A stretch of 64,000 nt of DNA, taken from NCBI RefSeq assembly GCF_900604315.1, contig NZ_LR026978.1, positions 803,518 through 867,517 on the forward strand. Reading direction: 5' to 3'. The notes beneath the pieces were generated by a model that worked only from the letters and a program-made list of their open reading frames with translations, was not told where the DNA came from and did no database searches. Below, one piece after another: positions 53,865-62,743 of the stretch. Both the position numbers and the translations under genes were made by a program. Positions within the stretch are counted from its first letter, which is position 1, and the number at the start of each line of letters is the position of its first letter. This stretch comes from [Erwinia] mediterraneensis (GTDB lineage: Bacteria > Pseudomonadota > Gammaproteobacteria > Enterobacterales > Enterobacteriaceae).

Positions 53865-55946
53865 TCAGCCGCTGACCAGAGGCTCACCCGCCGTCGCGGT
53901 AAAGGTATTGATACTTTCGGCCGGCGTCGGCTTGCCCAGCAGATAGCCCTGCAGGACATCGAACCCCAGCCCGGTTAACAGACGCTGCTGCTCTTCTGTT
54001 TCTACCCCTTCGGCGACCATACGCAGGTTCAGGCTTTGCGCCAGCGACAGCATCACGCTCACCACCGTCGCATCCTCACTGTTGGCGCGCAGCTTATTAA
54101 TAAAGCTACGATCGATTTTCAGCTCGCTGGCATCAAAATGTTTCAGATGGAGCAGGCTGGCATAACCGATGCCAAAATTATCAATAGCTACCGTCACGCC
54201 CAGCCGGTGCAGCTCACCAATAAGCCGCTGACTGAACTGAGGGTCGCGCATGGCAATGGCTTCGCTTATCTCCAGCGTCAGACCTGCTGCGGTCAGCTGA
54301 TGCCGTTTTAATGCCTGGCGTACGGTTTCAACCAGATCGCGCTGATGGAACTGCAGCGCGGAAAGATTAACCGAAACCGTCCAGTGGGTATGCCCTTCTC
54401 TGTGCCAGCGTTTCAGCTGGCTGCAGGCTTCGTTGATCACCCAGTTGCCGAGCGCGACAATCTGTCCGGTTTTTTCCGCATGGGGCAGAAATATATCCGG
54501 CATCAGCAGGCCGCGCGTCGGATGCTGCCAGCGCAGCAACGCTTCAAATCCCATCAGGGCACTGTTGCTGGAGCTAAACTTTGGCTGATAAAACAGCTTC
54601 ATCTCCTGGTGCTCCAGCGCCCGCCAGAGCTCATTCGCCAGTTCCAGCTGATGTTGCGCCATGACTCTCATCGCCGGTTCAAACAGACACCAGCCGTTAC
54701 GACCGCTCTGCTTGATATGATACATCGCCGAGTCGGCATGAAGCATCAGATCTTGCATAGTGCGGCCATGTAATGGAAAAAGAGCAATGCCGACGCTCAG
54801 CGACACCCGCAGCGAATAGCATTCCAGTTCAAAAGGCGCATCAATAGCGGCAACCAGACGTTGCGCCTGCGCGCCCGCGCTGTCGGCATCGCTACCCGGC
54901 ACCAGCAAAACGAATTCGTCGCCTCCCAGCCGTGCCAGCATCGCGTCTTCATTCAGCTGCGCACGCAGGCGCTCCGCCACCGCTATCAGCAGCAGATCGC
55001 CCACATGATGTCCCCAGGTGTCGTTGACCGCCTTAAAGCCATCAAGGTCCATAAACATCAAGGCAAAAGTGCCATCGTATAGCGTACCGTGCTTGATATT
55101 GACCGACAATTGCTGCTCAAGCTGTACCCGGTTCGGTAAGGCGGTGAGGGTGTCATGCATCACCAACTGACGCAGTTCCTGGTTCGCATGCCTCAGACGC
55201 GCCGCGAGACGCGCAGCGCGCAGTTGCGCATCCAGCATAGAGGAGAGCAGCGTCAGGCCGAGGATAGTGAGGGTGACAATCGAGACCCAAACGGCGAGCC
55301 CCTCCACGCTGACGCCGTGAGGCATCATGCTGGCGGGTGCCGTAAATTGTGCTGCCGCCATGCCAACATAATGCATACCGGCAATAGCGATCCCCATCAC
55401 CAGCGCCGCGAGGGCCCGCATCAGCAGAGAGCCTTTTTCGCCCTGATGCAGGTGAAAGGCCAGCCAGAGCGCGGTGCCGGAAGCGGCAAAGGCGATGACC
55501 ACAGAGAGCGCAACCAGCGACAAATCCCACAGAATGGATGGCGTAATCAGCAGCGCTTCCATGCCGGTAAAATGCATACAAACCACACCAGTGCCGAGAA
55601 TAAAGGTGCCCAACAGCAGGCGTCGGGGAGAAAGCCAGGCCCCCTTCACCACCTGACCGAGTGCCAGCACCGAGGCCACAATAGCGATGATCAGCGACAG
55701 GCAGGTCAGTTTAATATCGTAGCGCATGCCCACGGGCAATCTCATCGCCAGCATGCCAATAAAGTGCATGGCCCAGATACCAATGCCCATTGCACTACCG
55801 CCGCCCAGCAGCCACAGGCGAGCGAGCCAGCCCCGGGAACTGACAACGCGTCCGGCGGTATCCAGGGCGGTAAAGGACGCAATAGAAGCAACAATCAGGG
55901 AAACGCTAACCAGAACGTTGTCCCAGGTAACCAGCAACATGTACAA
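53865..55946 (-). CDS. MHYT-GGDEF-EAL membrane cyclic-di-GMP protein, copy 2 with degenerate EAL
   Basis: 693 residues with the same architecture: an MHYT sensor (WAMHFIGM, CMHFTGM, GMHYVGM), GGDEF in LARLGGDEFVLL without an I-site, and an EAL domain. In the EAL domain DDFGTGYSS reads DNFGIGYAS: Asp-Asn590, then Ile593 and Ala596. The second Asp of this motif is a metal ligand and the Thr lies in loop 6, both needed for phosphodiesterase activity. The GGDEF half is intact. Predicted to act as a cyclase or sensor only. Confidence 0.92.
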   Translation of the reverse strand: MYMLLVTWDNVLVSVSLIVASIASFTALDTAGRVVSSRGWLARLWLLGGGSAMGIGIWAMHFIGMLAMRLPVGMRYDIKLTCLSLIIAIVASVLALGQVVKGAWLSPRRLLLGTFILGTGVVCMHFTGMEALLITPSILWDLSLVALSVVIAFAASGTALWLAFHLHQGEKGSLLMRALAALVMGIAIAGMHYVGMAAAQFTAPASMMPHGVSVEGLAVWVSIVTLTILGLTLLSSMLDAQLRAARLAARLRHANQELRQLVMHDTLTALPNRVQLEQQLSVNIKHGTLYDGTFALMFMDLDGFKAVNDTWGHHVGDLLLIAVAERLRAQLNEDAMLARLGGDEFVLLVPGSDADSAGAQAQRLVAAIDAPFELECYSLRVSLSVGIALFPLHGRTMQDLMLHADSAMYHIKQSGRNGWCLFEPAMRVMAQHQLELANELWRALEHQEMKLFYQPKFSSSNSALMGFEALLRWQHPTRGLLMPDIFLPHAEKTGQIVALGNWVINEACSQLKRWHREGHTHWTVSVNLSALQFHQRDLVETVRQALKRHQLTAAGLTLEISEAIAMRDPQFSQRLIGELHRLGVTVAIDNFGIGYASLLHLKHFDASELKIDRSFINKLRANSEDATVVSVMLSLAQSLNLRMVAEGVETEEQQRLLTGLGFDVLQGYLLGKPTPAESINTFTATAGEPLVSG

Positions 55947-56475
55947 CTCCTCACCTGCCCACCAGTGAACAGGGCTGTGTTGGCAATAGGCCTGATAAAG
56001 CGTACCCGGGGCATACGGCCGTCAGGTTGAAAACGCTTTCACAATGCTTTTCGGGGTCAGAGAAAAGTCCGTGGCACTGGTGGGGGTTTTATTTTCATGC
56101 TTATGCTCAGCACAGTAATTTATAACCAGAACTAATTAATACAGGAACATATCATTGAACCTGAGCTGGCGATAGAGGACGAAAACTTTCTCCCGGCGTT
56201 TTTTTTAACTGCAGCAACGCATTGAAGAAATTAGGTTATCGGCGCGGGTTGCCCATTGATTAGCGATTTTTTTAGTCGCAGGGCTACGCTTTCTTTTTTC
56301 CTGCTCTATAGTAAAGAAAGCTAACAGGAAGCCCCGCCAGCAGGCTTAGGAATTTTCTTACTATTATTAGATGTTAGCCCTGACTCAGGGATGAAACCTC
56401 AAGGTTTTGGTTTGCCCTTTCAAAGTGTCACCTGGCGAAAAAGCACTGAATACCAATAATCGTTAAGGATTGATT
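55947..56475. other. 529-base spacer upstream of MHYT copy 2
   Basis: Contains AT-rich promoter-like stretches between divergent genes. No supported coding frame, RNA gene or repeat found. Confidence 0.4.
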
Positions 56476-56786
56476 ATGAAACTCAAGCTTTTTCTGCTGG
56501 CCGCAAGCCTGAGCGCGGGCACCTCTGTTGTTAGCTTTGCGGCGACCACCACCGGCACCATCAACGCGACCCTGACGCTCACCACCGGTTGCCTGGTAAA
56601 TGGCCAGCCAGCAACAATCGCTGGGGAGCTACGGGCAGCGAACGGTGGAGCAGCACAACCTCAACCAGCCTTAGCAGTGATGGATTAACGCGCGGCTACA
56701 ACTACACCGTGCGCATTCTGACCAGCCAGAGCACGCCGCCGCCGGGAAACTACCGCGACAGCGTGGTAGTGGATGTGACCTTTTAA
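56476..56786 (+). pseudogene. Csu-type pilin (spore coat U domain) with internal deletion
   Basis: AAGGA precedes an ATG that opens a good signal peptide (MKLKLFLLAASLSAGTSVV to SFAA) and TTTGTINATLTLTTGCLVNGQ, the start of spore coat U-domain pilins. After about residue 45 the frame runs into unrelated sequence and stops. Another frame resumes with RGYNYTVRILTSQSTPPPGNYRDSVVVDVTF and a stop, the typical C-terminal strand. About 70-100 middle residues are missing. No csu chaperone or usher genes are nearby. A deleted relic. Confidence 0.78.
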
Positions 56787-56814
56787 GCGTTGACCTCCGC
56801 GCTGCTGTACCGCG

Positions 56815-57140
56815 CCCGCTACTGCTTTACCATGCATCCAGTCAGTAAATTGCCCGTCGGACACAGAGCGCCGCTGCGCCGTCCCCGGCAGCGCAGAGAA
56901 AATCATGGCGTTCTGCTGACGATCTGACTGCCAACTGACATAACAGCCCTTACGCCCGGTGGGTGCCACCTCCGCCAGATAGACTGAGACACCGTCCAGT
57001 TCCATCCCGACAGAGAAGCCCTGCAGCAGACGGCCCGATGGTCAATATACGTGCCCGACACAATCGCTCCCGGCGGACGCATCAGAAAGCCTGCGCCAGA
57101 CAACATCAGCGTCAGCATCAATGAGGCAATCGTCTGACAG
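56815..57140 (-). pseudogene. Relic of an MHS-family MFS symporter
   Basis: On the minus strand, frames in succession read GAGFLMRPPGAIVSGTYIDH, then GRLLQGFSVGMELDGVSVYL and PTGRKGCYVSWQSDRQQNA, all matching helices 2-5 of citrate/tricarballylate-type MFS symporters. A frameshift lies near 57020-57040, and both ends of the roughly 430-residue gene are gone. Boundaries are approximate. It is not a copy of the intact MFS gene at 33545. It lies next to the csu relic, so this is a site of gene loss. Confidence 0.7.
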
Positions 57141-57260
57141 TGTACAGAATCTGTCCATGATGACCCTCATTACGGAGAAAGCGCAGGAATAAACTGGACA
57201 GCAGCCTCTCGTCACCTAGCCTTAAACCTGTAGAACGACGCTAACTGACAAGGAGGAAAC

Positions 57261-58154
57261 ATGAGTGATCAATACAAGATGCAGAATCCGCTTACTCAGT
57301 ATTATCACGGTGAATATGATAAGCAGCAGCAGCCGACGCCAGGTATTCAGGCCGATATGACCCCCGTGCCGGACTGCGGTGAAAAAACTTACCGTGGTAC
57401 CGGCCGTCTGGAAGGACGTAAAGCGCTGGTCACCGGTGCAGACTCCGGTATTGGCCGCGCTGCCGCCATCGCCTATGCGCGTGAAGGCGCAGATGTTGCG
57501 CTTTCCTACCTGCCAGAAGAGCAGCGCGATGCCGATGAAGTAGCGCAGCTGGTGCGCGAAGCGGGACGCAAAGTGGTATTGCTGCCAGGGGATGTGCGGG
57601 ATGAGGCGTTCTGTGAAAAACTGGTGAAAGAGGCGCGCGAACAGCTGGGCGGACTCGATATTCTGGCGCTGGTGGCGGGTAAACAGACGGCGGTCAGCGA
57701 TATTACTGAGCTGAGCACCGAGCAGTTTCGCGCGACCTATGAAACCAACGTATTCTCTCTGTTCTGGATCACCAAAGCCGCTATCCCGCATTTGCCAGCG
57801 GGCAGCTCAATTATCACCACCTCCTCGATTCAGGCCTACCAGCCGAGTCCGACGCTGCTGGATTACGCCTCAACAAAAGCGGCAATCCTCAACTTTACCC
57901 GGGGGCTGGCCAAACAGGTGGCTGAGAAAGGTATTCGCGTAAACTCAGTGGCCCCGGGTCCCATCTGGACCGCGCTGCAGGTGACTGGCGGTCAGCCGCA
58001 GGAAAAACTGCCGACCTTTGGTCAGCAGACGCCGATGAAACGTGCAGGTCAGCCAGCTGAACTGGCAGGTGTGTATGTCTATCTCGCCTCGCAGGAATCG
58101 AGTTACGTAACAGCCGAAGTGCATGGCGTGACCGGCGGCGAGCACCTGAGTTAA
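57261..58154 (+). CDS. yghA: SDR-family oxidoreductase YghA
   Basis: 297 residues (E. coli YghA 294), matching throughout, including [11 protein letters not shown] (residues 55-65), the unusual LVAGKQ in place of [17 protein letters not shown], and the catalytic Ser189, Tyr202 and Lys206 (YASTK). The N-terminal [16 protein letters not shown] extension is characteristic of this subgroup. It uses NAD(P)H on an unknown aldehyde or ketone. AGGAGG lies before the ATG. Convergent with exbBD through a shared terminator, as in E. coli. Confidence 0.94.
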   Translation: MSDQYKMQNPLTQYYHGEYDKQQQPTPGIQADMTPVPDCGEKTYRGTGRLEGRKALVTGADSGIGRAAAIAYAREGADVALSYLPEEQRDADEVAQLVREAGRKVVLLPGDVRDEAFCEKLVKEAREQLGGLDILALVAGKQTAVSDITELSTEQFRATYETNVFSLFWITKAAIPHLPAGSSIITTSSIQAYQPSPTLLDYASTKAAILNFTRGLAKQVAEKGIRVNSVAPGPIWTALQVTGGQPQEKLPTFGQQTPMKRAGQPAELAGVYVYLASQESSYVTAEVHGVTGGEHLS

Positions 58155-58187
58155 TTCGCCGCTCTGCGGGCACTGCAGCCATAAAAA

Positions 58188-58209
58188 AGGGCGACCCCTG
58201 GGTCGCCCT
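58188..58209. terminator. Bidirectional terminator between yghA and exbD
   Basis: A 9-bp stem (58188-58196 with 58201-58209), loop CCTG. On the minus strand TTTTTT follows, on the plus strand TTTT after a few bases. It ends exbB-exbD transcripts and probably yghA. Confidence 0.88.
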
Positions 58210-58229
58210 GCTGTTTTGCTGCGACAGCG

Positions 58230-58652
58230 CTATTTACGCACGCTTTCCATCCCCATCAGACCGATCTTGAGATAACCGGCACTGCGCAGTTCGTCCATCA
58301 CTGCCATCAGGGTTTCATAATCAACCGATTTGTCCGCCTGGAAAAAGATGGTGGTCTCTTTGTTGCCTTCCGTCTGCTGCGTCAGCACCTGCACCAGATT
58401 CTCTTTGGCGACGGCATCATTACCGACATAGAGTTGCTTATCCGCTTTGATTGACAGGTAGACCGGTTTTTCCGGGCGCGGCTGAGGCGCACTGGTGGAC
58501 GCGGGCAGATTAACGCGCACATCGACCGTTGCCAGCGGCGCCGCGACCATAAAGATAATCAGCAGCACTAACATCACGTCGATAAACGGCGTCACGTTAA
58601 TTTCATGCATTTCGCCGTCGCTTTCCAGATCGTCTTTTAATCGCATCGCCAT
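58230..58652 (-). CDS. exbD: TonB system energizer subunit ExbD
   Basis: 140 residues (E. coli 141). A short cytosolic start, one membrane helix with Asp25 in NVTPFIDVMLVLLIIFM (the proton-carrying residue), and a periplasmic domain ending GLMGMESVRK. It works with ExbB to drive TonB with the proton motive force for siderophore and vitamin uptake. Four bases after exbB. Confidence 0.97.
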   Translation of the reverse strand: MAMRLKDDLESDGEMHEINVTPFIDVMLVLLIIFMVAAPLATVDVRVNLPASTSAPQPRPEKPVYLSIKADKQLYVGNDAVAKENLVQVLTQQTEGNKETTIFFQADKSVDYETLMAVMDELRSAGYLKIGLMGMESVRK

Positions 58653-58656
58653 AATC

Positions 58657-59400
58657 TTAACCTACGCGTAATTTTTGTGCGGCTACGCGCGGCGTTTCTT
58701 TACCGCTGACAGCGTTTCCCAGGTCGAGATCGCGGCTTTGCAGCAGCAGGATCTGTGCGGCGACATCGCCCAGCGAGGCTTTATAGCTGGCGATCATGCG
58801 GGCAAAGACGTTGTAGATCACCACGGCAGGAATAGCCGCGACCAGGCCGATGGCGGTCGCCAGCAGCGCTTCGGCAATTCCCGGCGCCACGACGGCCAGG
58901 TTGGTGGTCTGCGTTTTTGCGATACCAATAAAGCTGTTCATAATGCCCCATACGGTGCCGAACAGGCCGATAAAGGGCGCAACGGAACCGATAGTGGCGA
59001 GGAAGCCGTTACCCCGTCCGGCATGACGGCTGAAGGCGGCGACGCGACGTTCCAGACGGAAGCTGGTGCGTTCTTTAATGCCGTCGGTATCTTCTACGCC
59101 AGCGGAGAGTTCCAGTTCGTTCTGTGCATCTTTCAGCAGTACGCCGCTGTGGCTGTTGGCGCTGAAGCTTTCGGCAGTTTGCGCCGCGTCCTGCAGGGAA
59201 CGCGCTTCGCCCAGCGCCAGCTGTTCGCGTTTCAGGCGGCGTCTGGCAGCGCTGAGTTCAGCATATTTGCCAAAGAAAATCGCCCAGGTGACAACAGAGG
59301 CGAGGAGCAGCCCAATCATCACCACTTTTACCACGATATCGGCATGCTGATACATGCCCCAGACGGAGAGATCCGTTTGCATCAAATCACTGGCTACCAC
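58657..59400 (-). CDS. exbB: TonB system energizer subunit ExbB
   Basis: 247 residues (E. coli 244). LMQTDLSVWGMYQHADIVVK at the start, the ERTSFRLERRVAAF segment and GLFGTVWGIMNSFIGIAKTQTTNLAVVAPGIAEALLATAIG are nearly as in E. coli, with three membrane helices. It forms the pentameric motor around ExbD in the inner membrane. First gene of exbBD, with a Fur-like site upstream. Confidence 0.97.
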   Translation of the reverse strand: MVASDLMQTDLSVWGMYQHADIVVKVVMIGLLLASVVTWAIFFGKYAELSAARRRLKREQLALGEARSLQDAAQTAESFSANSHSGVLLKDAQNELELSAGVEDTDGIKERTSFRLERRVAAFSRHAGRGNGFLATIGSVAPFIGLFGTVWGIMNSFIGIAKTQTTNLAVVAPGIAEALLATAIGLVAAIPAVVIYNVFARMIASYKASLGDVAAQILLLQSRDLDLGNAVSGKETPRVAAQKLRVG

Positions 59401-59469
59401 GCTGCGTCTCCAACTTCATCTTGCACAGTTTCGGAATAAGCGCGGATCATATCAAATCAACAGCGAATT

Positions 59470-59491
59470 GATAGTAGTTCTCATTACTATT
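59470..59491. promoter_or_regulatory. Fur-like box upstream of exbB
   Basis: On the minus strand AATAGTAATGAGAACTACT lies about 70 bases before the exbB ATG and resembles typical Fur boxes (imperfect repeats of GATAAT). Iron control of exbBD is known in enteric bacteria. Match not exact. Confidence 0.5.
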
Positions 59492-59759
59492 TACAAACTC
59501 ACCGGCTATATTTTGACCTGCTGCGGTACATTTTTCTTTCAGGTTAACGCCCTTTTCAAAAATGTGACGCTGAATATAAAATTATTAAAACGTCGTTTCA
59601 AAATGTGATGCATTTCATTCAATCACAACGGCACACATTTTCACCCGCCGCTTTTTCTTTATGCTGGGGCAGCCAGTCTGGCACGCGGCCGCTCTCTTCT
59701 CACTCTCATTACAACCCGCGCCGCACCGTACCCGCCCTTTCTACGCTGGAGAAAACAGA

Positions 59760-60737
59760 ATGATACTGAAAAAACGACTACTCGCAGTTTCGTTATCCTC
59801 CGCTGCGGCGCTCTTTTCCGCAGCCGTCTCCGCCAAAGTGCTTAAGGTGGCTGAAGTACAGCCAGCCGGCTATCCCACGGTGGTGGCGCTGGAACATATG
59901 GGGGAAAAACTGAAACAGGCTACCGATGGTCGTCTGGAGATGAAAGTGTATGCCGGTGGCGTGCTGGGCGATGAGGATCAAACGCTACAACAGGTACAGC
60001 TCGGCGCCATCGATATGATCCGCGTTTCGCTGGCGCCGGTGACCACCATCGCGCCGGAAACCGGGGTGCTGACGCTGCCCTATATTTTCCGTGACGAAAA
60101 TCATATGCATAAGGTGCTGGATGGCGAAGTGGGCAAACAGATCGTCGATAAATTTAATAACGATGCCAATGCGCGCATGGTGTTTCTTGGCTGGACCGAT
60201 GCCGGTGTGCGCAACATGATCACCAAAAAGCCGCTGACCAGACCGGAAGATATCAAAGGGATGAAGATCCGCGTGCAGAACAGCGCCATTTCCCTTGCCA
60301 CGCTGAAGGCGATGGGAGCCAACCCGGTAGCGATGGGCGTGAGTGAAGTGTTCAGCGCCATGCAGACCGGTGTGGTTGACGGAACGGAAAATAACCCGCC
60401 GACCTTTGTTGCCCATAACTATATGCCGGTAGCGAAGTATTACACCCTGAGCGGCCACTTTATTCAGCCGGAAATGATCCTGTTCTCAAAAACAGCCTGG
60501 AGCCGCCTCTCGCCGGAGGATCAGACGCTGCTGAAAAAGCTGGGCACCGAGGCGCAGAATGAAGAGCGTGAACTGTGGGCGCAATACACCCGCGCCTCTC
60601 TCGATAAGATGAAAGCGGGCGGCGTGACCTTTCAGGAGATCGATCGTGACGCCTTTGTAAAGGCTACCCAGCCGGTACGCGATCAATTCGGCAGCAACTA
60701 TCAGGATCTGATGAAGCAGATTGCCGACGTACAATAA
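59760..60737 (+). CDS. TRAP transporter substrate-binding protein (DctP family)
   Basis: 325 residues from the ATG with GGAG 8 bases before it; the longer frame is unsupported. The signal peptide ends AVSA-KVL. The mature protein begins LKVAEVQPAGYPTVVALEHMGEKL and has GMKIRVQNSAISLATLKAMGANPVAM (with the carboxylate-binding Arg of the family) and TGVVDGTENNPP. DctP proteins bind organic acids for Na+-driven TRAP uptake. The ligand cannot be read from sequence; a sugar acid or C4/C5 acid is likely. Confidence 0.92.
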   Translation: MILKKRLLAVSLSSAAALFSAAVSAKVLKVAEVQPAGYPTVVALEHMGEKLKQATDGRLEMKVYAGGVLGDEDQTLQQVQLGAIDMIRVSLAPVTTIAPETGVLTLPYIFRDENHMHKVLDGEVGKQIVDKFNNDANARMVFLGWTDAGVRNMITKKPLTRPEDIKGMKIRVQNSAISLATLKAMGANPVAMGVSEVFSAMQTGVVDGTENNPPTFVAHNYMPVAKYYTLSGHFIQPEMILFSKTAWSRLSPEDQTLLKKLGTEAQNEERELWAQYTRASLDKMKAGGVTFQEIDRDAFVKATQPVRDQFGSNYQDLMKQIADVQ

Positions 60738-60786
60738 TCCCTCCCGCGCCACGTTGCGGCGTGGTGCCTGAATCAGGTACATCACT

Positions 60787-61293
60787 ATGACTGCTTATTG
60801 TCGTCTGATGGATAAACTCTATCTGCTGTGTATGGGAATAGCGGCCGTGGCGCTATTGATCATGGTGACAGTGATCCCCATCGGTATCTTTGCGCGTTAT
60901 GTGCTGAACGGCGCGCTCGCCTGGCCGGAGCCGGTAGCCATTATCTGCATGATCATCTTCACATTTGTCGGCGCTCCGGTTGGTATGCGGGCCGGGACGC
61001 ATATCTGCGTTTCCATGGTGACCGATCGCCTGTCGCCGCGTCATCAACGCGTGGCGCTGCTGATTTGCAATCTGCTGCTGATCGTCACCTGTCTTATCCT
61101 GTTTCGGGCCAGCTACAGCCTGTGTGAGGCGATGTGGATGCAGTCACTGGCCTCGCTGCCCGCCGTCACCTACGGCGAAATCTATCTGCCGATCCCGATT
61201 GGCATTCTGTTTACCCTGCTGTTTGTTGTTGAGCGGCTGGTTTGTGGCGAGCAAACCCAGCGTCCGGTCGTTATTCTCGGTGGTACGCACTAG
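60787..61293 (+). CDS. TRAP transporter small membrane subunit (DctQ family)
   Basis: 168 residues with four predicted helices. IFARYVLNGALAWPEPVAIICMI near 35-58 and GTHICVSMVTDRLSP match the DctQ signature. It pairs with the large permease to carry the binding protein's substrate. Second gene of the operon, 49 bases after the binding protein and 14 bases before dctM. No ribosome binding site better than ATCAGG is seen. Confidence 0.9.
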   Translation: MTAYCRLMDKLYLLCMGIAAVALLIMVTVIPIGIFARYVLNGALAWPEPVAIICMIIFTFVGAPVGMRAGTHICVSMVTDRLSPRHQRVALLICNLLLIVTCLILFRASYSLCEAMWMQSLASLPAVTYGEIYLPIPIGILFTLLFVVERLVCGEQTQRPVVILGGTH

Positions 61294-61307
61294 CGCGGAG
61301 CAAAGCC

Positions 61308-62594
61308 ATGGATGCCTTAATTCTTATTGGTAGTTTGATCGTCCTGCTGTTGATTGGTTTTCCCGTCGCGTTCGCTGTTGGCCTGAGCGCGCTGATCGGC
61401 GCATGGTGGATCGATCTGCCACTGGAAGCGGTGGTAATTCAGATCACCAACGGTATTAATAAATTTTCCCTGCTGACCATTCCCTTCTTTATTCTGGCAG
61501 GTGCCATTATGGCCGAAGGGGGCATTGCGCGGCGTCTGGTCAACTTCGCCTACATTTTTGTCGGCTTTATTCGCGGCGGCCTCTCGCTGGTGAATATCGT
61601 CGCCTCTACCTTTTTTGGTGCTATTTCCGGCTCTTCGGTCGCAGATACCGCTTCCATCGGCTCGGTGATGATCCCGCAGATGGAACAGAAAGGCTATCCG
61701 CGCGACTTTGCCGCCGCGGTCACCGCCAGCGGTTCGGTACAGGCGGTGCTGACGCCGCCCAGTCATAATTCAGTGATCTATTCGCTGGCGACCGGCGGCG
61801 TGGTCACTATCTCGTCGCTGTTTGTGGCAGGTATTGTGCCCGGCCTGCTGCTCGGCCTCTGCCTGATGATTATGTGCCTCGGCTTTGCCCGTAAGCGCGG
61901 CTATCCGAGAGGGGAACGCATTCCGTTTCGCCAGGCGCTAAACATCTTCTTTGATGCTTTCTGGGGGCTGTTTACCGTTGTGATTATCCTCGGCGGCATT
62001 TTGTCGGGGATTTTTACCGCCTCGGAGTCGGCTGCTATCGCCTGTGTCTGGGCCTTTTTTGTCACCATGTTCATCTACCGTGACTTCAAATGGAGCCAGC
62101 TGCATATTCTGCTGTTCCGCACCATTAAAACGGTCACCATAGTGATGGTGCTGATCGCCTTTGCCGCAGGTTTTGGTGCTGTCATGACTTTTATGCAGTT
62201 GCCGACGCTGATCACCGAATTCTTCACCGGCATCTCGGATAACAAATATGTCATCCTGATGTGCATTAACCTGCTGCTGATGGTGATCGGCACCCTGATG
62301 GATATGGCACCGATCATTCTGATCCTGACGCCGGTGCTGCTGCCGGTCGCGACCACACTGGGTATCGATCCGGTGCATTTTGGCATGATCATGATGACCA
62401 ACCTCGGGATCGGTCTGATCACGCCGCCGGTGGGCACCGTGCTGTTTGTTGCCAGCGCGGTCAGTAAACAGAAGATTGAAGAGGTGGTCAGCGCAATGCT
62501 GCCCTTTTATGTCATGCTGTTTCTGGTGTTGATGCTGATTACCTATGTGCCAGCGGTATCACTCTGGTTACCGCACCTGATGGACGTGATGTAG
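61308..62594 (+). CDS. TRAP transporter large permease (DctM family)
   Basis: 428 residues with about 12 helices. LLTIPFFILAGAIMAEGGIARRLV, FFGAISGSSVADTASIGSVMIP, and the repeat-like ITPPVGTVLFVASAV near the C terminus are diagnostic of DctM. It is the Na+-coupled channel subunit. GGAG lies 7 bases before the chosen ATG, 14 bases after dctQ. The operon ends in a strong terminator. Confidence 0.93.
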   Translation: MDALILIGSLIVLLLIGFPVAFAVGLSALIGAWWIDLPLEAVVIQITNGINKFSLLTIPFFILAGAIMAEGGIARRLVNFAYIFVGFIRGGLSLVNIVASTFFGAISGSSVADTASIGSVMIPQMEQKGYPRDFAAAVTASGSVQAVLTPPSHNSVIYSLATGGVVTISSLFVAGIVPGLLLGLCLMIMCLGFARKRGYPRGERIPFRQALNIFFDAFWGLFTVVIILGGILSGIFTASESAAIACVWAFFVTMFIYRDFKWSQLHILLFRTIKTVTIVMVLIAFAAGFGAVMTFMQLPTLITEFFTGISDNKYVILMCINLLLMVIGTLMDMAPIILILTPVLLPVATTLGIDPVHFGMIMMTNLGIGLITPPVGTVLFVASAVSKQKIEEVVSAMLPFYVMLFLVLMLITYVPAVSLWLPHLMDVM

Positions 62595-62616
62595 CGCCCC
62601 TGCCAGCCAACAGGCA

Positions 62617-62646
62617 AAACGGGTGCCGCCTGGTGCCCGTTTTTTC
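62617..62646 (+). terminator. Terminator of the TRAP operon
   Basis: An 11-bp stem (62617-62627 with 62632-62642) that includes two G-T wobbles, followed by a run of T. It begins 22 bases after the dctM stop. Confidence 0.88.
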
Positions 62647-62667
62647 TCGTCTCGCCCCCCCGGTTAA

Positions 62668-62705
62668 GCACAATTCATGGTCAACCCTGTTGCGCAATTC
62701 ATGGT
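62668..62705. repeat. 14-base direct repeat upstream of metC
   Basis: GCACAATTCATGGT (62668-62681) and GCGCAATTCATGGT (62692-62705) differ at one base and are 24 bases apart. They lie in the metC leader or promoter, 38-76 bases before the ATG. They do not match the MetJ box AGACGTCT. Confidence 0.6.
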
Positions 62706-62743
62706 AACGTGGGGACTTTGTTGGAAGCGGCAGGAACGCGATA

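Noticed and set aside
62595..62743. MetJ operators before metC
   Set aside because: No tandem AGACGTCT-like boxes could be found.
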